Source of the DNA: Nitrososphaerales archaeon
Lineage (GTDB): Archaea; Thermoproteota; Nitrososphaeria; Nitrososphaerales; Gagatemarchaeaceae
DNA length: 8,883 nt
NCBI GenBank assembly: GCA_030039515.1
Contig: JASHVT010000117.1
Coordinates: 1-8,883 of the forward strand
Direction: 5' to 3'
The notes below the pieces were generated by a model that was given only the letters and a program-made list of their open reading frames with translations, did no database searches and was not told the origin of the DNA. Positions 6,506-8,883 of this stretch are shown here, piece by piece (the stretch's first letter is position 1; each line of letters starts with the position of its first letter). The position numbers and the translations under genes are program-made.

Positions 6506-8283
6506 GGCTGCTCAGGACCGCGCCGCAGGTACCTCGGGCCCTCCACCAGAGTCTCGTCCTCCACCTTCCGCTTGAGGGCGCGGGTGAGGTCCCCCTGGGA
6601 GAGGTAACCCACGAGGCCGCCCTTCTCGTCTACCACCAGCAGGAACGTCGCTCCCCTGAGCGCCATCGTCCTGAGTCCTTCATAGGCGAACTCGCCCCGA
6701 TCTATGGTCTGGAAGTCGCGCGTGCACGAGTCTCCTACGGTCGGCGAGCCGGCGCCGGATGCCGCCGCCTCGGCCCGCCTCCTGTCTATCACTCCCACGG
6801 GTTTGCCGTCCCGAACCACTGCTATCCTCTTCCTGAGACTGAGAGGGTTATCACTCGCGGACATCATCTTGGAGAGTTCGGCGACCGGAAGGTCGGCCTC
6901 CACCGAGCTGACAGGAGAGGTCATGACCGCCGACACCCTGACCTGCCTCAGGGGGTTGTACTCGTAGTAGTTCCTGACCCTCAGGCCTCTGCCCGCCAGC
7001 CTCTCGGTCATTATCGACTCTTCCATGAGTACCTCGCCGACAAGCTCGGCGATGACGACCGTCACGACCACCGGGATCGCTCCCTGGTAGTCCCTGGTCA
7101 CCTCGAGGGCGAAGACGATGGAGGTGAAGGGCGCACGGGCCGCCGTTCCGAAGAGGGCTGCCATCCCTGCGACCGCGAAGACGGCTGGGACCACTCCCAT
7201 CTCCGGGTAGGCCGAGACCGCCCAGACGCCGAAGAGGTACCCCATCGAGCTTCCTATCAGGAACATCGGGGCCAGCGTGCCCCCCGAGGTCTTCGAGCCC
7301 ATGGCGACCAGCCATGCGACCGACTTGGCGACCAGTATCAGCGCGACCAGCTGTATCACGTATCCTCCATTGAGCACCCCCGAGATGACGTTGTAGCCCA
7401 CTCCCAGCACTTGGGGGGCAGCGAGGCCTACCACGCCCACGGCGAGTCCGCCGATGGCAGGGAGCCAGGGCTGTCCGGGACCGATCCTCTCAAACAGCCC
7501 CTCTGTCTTGTACAGGCCCCTAGAGAGGCCCGACCCCAGGACGCCGCAGATCAGTCCCAGGGCCAGGTAGAACGGGAGCGAGTTCAGGCCTCCGAAGTAG
7601 TAGGAGGGTGTCTGGAAGAGCGGCGCGGACGATATGAGATACGTGTGCATCCAGGCGCCGATTGCAGACGCGATCGCCACCGGGACGAGCGACTTCGCCC
7701 TGAACTCGAAGAGGAGCAGCTCGATCGCCAGCAGGACGGCCGCGATAGGCGTCCCGAATATCGCTGCCATGCCCGCGGCCGCTCCAGAGGCCAGGAGGAT
7801 CTTCCGCTCCGAGCCCGTGACGGCGATGATCTGGCCTACGAACGAACCGAACGCCCCGCCTGTCTGGATGATGGGGCCCTCGGCTCCGAAGGGCTGCCCG
7901 GATCCGACGGTCATCGCTGCAGAAGCTGCCTTCAGGACCCCGACCTTCGGCTCGACCTTGCTCCTGTTGAGGAGGACCGACTCCATCGTCTCGGGGATCC
8001 CGTGTCCCACGATCTTGTCAGACCCGAACTTTATCATCAGTCCGGCCGCGAGACCGCCCACTGCGGGGACGACGATGGCCAGAAGGCCGAGGTGGTTGAA
8101 CTCCGGCGACGCGAACGTGAAGCTCAGCCTCCCGTAGTAGAAGAGATTGGTGAAGAAGCCTATCAGATGGTAGAGGGCGAAGGCTATGAAGCCCGCCCCG
8201 ACGCCGATCCCTCCGGCAAGCAGGGTCAGCAGGCCTATGCGTGCCTCCTCCCGCTCCAGCCCGGTCTTCTTGGTCGAAGCCAT
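6499..8283 (-). CDS. CLC-family chloride channel/transporter with C-terminal CBS pair
   Basis: This 594-residue membrane protein has a CLC core (about 15-430) and two CBS domains (about 450-575), which in this family can bind adenine nucleotides and tune activity. CLC landmarks are GHGIPE (93-98, usually GSGIPE), GAEGPIIQTGG (133-143) with the gating glutamate Glu135, TPIAAVLLAIELL (178-190), GGTLAP (334-339, usually GxFxP) and the helix with RAPFTSIVFALEVT (383-396). The segment EESIMTERL (421-429) has Met425 where the chloride-binding Tyr usually sits (SIYT). Glu188 is kept but Leu189 replaces the internal proton glutamate of E. coli ClC-ec1. The ATG at 8283 has only a weak GGCGGGA upstream. 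The gene starts 18 bases after the oxidoreductase stop, so it is probably the second gene of that operon. It overlaps the MFS stop tail to tail. Family assignment is firm; channel versus exchanger is inference. Confidence 0.95.
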   Translation of the reverse strand: MASTKKTGLEREEARIGLLTLLAGGIGVGAGFIAFALYHLIGFFTNLFYYGRLSFTFASPEFNHLGLLAIVVPAVGGLAAGLMIKFGSDKIVGHGIPETMESVLLNRSKVEPKVGVLKAASAAMTVGSGQPFGAEGPIIQTGGAFGSFVGQIIAVTGSERKILLASGAAAGMAAIFGTPIAAVLLAIELLLFEFRAKSLVPVAIASAIGAWMHTYLISSAPLFQTPSYYFGGLNSLPFYLALGLICGVLGSGLSRGLYKTEGLFERIGPGQPWLPAIGGLAVGVVGLAAPQVLGVGYNVISGVLNGGYVIQLVALILVAKSVAWLVAMGSKTSGGTLAPMFLIGSSMGYLFGVWAVSAYPEMGVVPAVFAVAGMAALFGTAARAPFTSIVFALEVTRDYQGAIPVVVTVVIAELVGEVLMEESIMTERLAGRGLRVRNYYEYNPLRQVRVSAVMTSPVSSVEADLPVAELSKMMSASDNPLSLRKRIAVVRDGKPVGVIDRRRAEAAASGAGSPTVGDSCTRDFQTIDRGEFAYEGLRTMALRGATFLLVVDEKGGLVGYLSQGDLTRALKRKVEDETLVEGPRYLRRGPEQPQ

Positions 8284-8301
8284 GGCGCTATCCCGCCTAT
8301 G

Positions 8302-8883
8302 TCACTTCGCCGGCGGAGCGAGAGACTTCTGAGACGCCACGTCGCGCTGGTAGTACTTGGCCCAGGCGTTGTTGATCGGGAAGGCCAGCCTCTTCCCCAT
8401 GAGCCTCTCAGCCCAGATCGGAACTAGGAACCTCCGGTCGACGTCGAAGTACCCGTAGTATTTCTCGTCTCCAGTTTCGGTCTTGGACAAGACCTGCCTG
8501 GCGGCGAAGTCGCCGCAGAAAGTAGCCCAGGGAAGCCCGACGCAGCCGAACACCCTGTGGACCCAGGGCGCCGTAGGCTCCTTCAACACAGTCGGCAGCA
8601 GGTCCCGCGTCGTGTCTATCCTTCCCATCCAGAACTGCGCGAACCTCAGCTTCGCGAGACTGGGGAATGCCTTCCTGAATCCCGCTATGACGTGGTCGAT
8701 CACGCGCGAGTCTGTCGTGTCGTTCTTGGCGTATGTCGTCATCACGCTGCCGCCTCCCAGAAGAAGCCTCTTGCTTCCCGTCAGCCTGTAGTAGGAGTAG
8801 ATCAAGTCGGAGTCCCAGCACTGCAAGGGCGCCTCGGGGAACATCGAGCGCTGCTCCTCCGGGCTCAATGGCTCGGTGATCGA
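8302..8883 (-). CDS. FAD-dependent oxidoreductase (DAO fold), C-terminal part, partial
   Basis: The frame is open to the right edge of the window, so the N-terminal FAD-binding half is missing; about 193 residues are visible. The sequence ITEPLSPEEQ, a following DSDLIYSYYRLTG and then KRLLLGGGS resemble the substrate-domain strands of the D-amino-acid oxidase / glycine oxidase / gamma-glutamylputrescine oxidase superfamily. GRIDTTRDLLPTV and then HRVFGCVGLPWATFCGDFAARQVLS match the closing FAD-contact segment, which is usually W-x-G-x-x-x-x-T-x-D-x-x-P followed by a G-x-G-rich helix. A tail of about 50 residues follows, with RFLVPIW and INNAWAKYYQRD. A TTG at 8866-8868 should not be read as the start, because the homology runs through it (ITEPL lies upstream). 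Substrate is unknown, probably an amine or amino acid. The CLC gene follows after 18 bases. Confidence 0.85.
   Translation of the reverse strand, partial: SITEPLSPEEQRSMFPEAPLQCWDSDLIYSYYRLTGSKRLLLGGGSVMTTYAKNDTTDSRVIDHVIAGFRKAFPSLAKLRFAQFWMGRIDTTRDLLPTVLKEPTAPWVHRVFGCVGLPWATFCGDFAARQVLSKTETGDEKYYGYFDVDRRFLVPIWAERLMGKRLAFPINNAWAKYYQRDVASQKSLAPPAK

Noticed and set aside
6499..8283. Assignment of the CLC protein as a fluoride exporter (CLC-F)
   Set aside because: The protein keeps the GxEGP gating loop and GxGIP-type filter of chloride-type CLCs, and has CBS domains. I see no characteristic CLC-F motif and no fluoride riboswitch upstream.
5704..8427. A 907-codon open frame on the + strand running through the MFS 3' end and antisense to the whole CLC gene
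   Set aside because: It is very rich in Arg, Gly, His and Asp with no recognisable domain, and overlaps two genes with clear homology. High GC and codon bias produce such stop-free shadow frames.
8866..8868. TTG as the start of the FAD oxidoreductase
   Set aside because: The frame stays open to the window edge and the residues upstream (ITEP) continue a conserved DAO-family segment, so the gene is cut by the window and does not start here.

Overview
The window is a GC-rich (about 60% or more, estimated by eye), densely packed prokaryotic segment with no RNA genes, mobile elements, CRISPR arrays or long repeats that I can see. Several signs point to an archaeon, perhaps a high-GC member of the Thermoproteota (Nitrososphaeria- or Bathyarchaeia-like) or of the Thermoplasmata. 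These are heavy use of AGG for arginine and ATA for isoleucine despite the high GC, GTG/TTG starts, a stop/start overlap at purE-purC, very short gaps, and an adenylosuccinate lyase close to the human enzyme. The lineage is an inference; no marker gene here settles it.

Left part (1-4770): de novo purine synthesis. On the + strand, the 3' end of purE is followed by purC and purM (AIR -> CAIR -> SAICAR, plus AIR formation). Facing them on the - strand is a two-gene unit, folC then purB. PurB cleaves SAICAR, the PurC product, and also adenylosuccinate. FolC (folylpolyglutamate/dihydrofolate synthase family) would maintain the one-carbon carrier used by the formyl-transfer steps of the same pathway. 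purM and purB converge with only 5 bases between their stop codons.

Middle (4771-5038): a divergent intergenic region of about 270 bases between folC and an MFS transporter. It probably holds promoters for both. It also encodes the apparent missing N-terminus of FolC, for which no standard in-frame start codon exists.

Right part (5039-8883): membrane transport and redox. A 14-helix-type MFS (DHA2/EmrB-like) exporter on + runs tail-to-tail, with a 7-base overlap, into a CLC chloride channel/transporter with a C-terminal CBS pair on -. The CLC gene lies 18 bases downstream of the C-terminal part of an FAD-dependent (DAO-fold) oxidoreductase that continues past the right edge. The CLC has substitutions at several ion-pathway positions and is the most unusual protein in the window.

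Overall this is mostly ordinary housekeeping DNA. I see no convincing new multi-gene system. The points most worth checking are the unresolved FolC start, the eukaryote-like PurB and the altered CLC pore.
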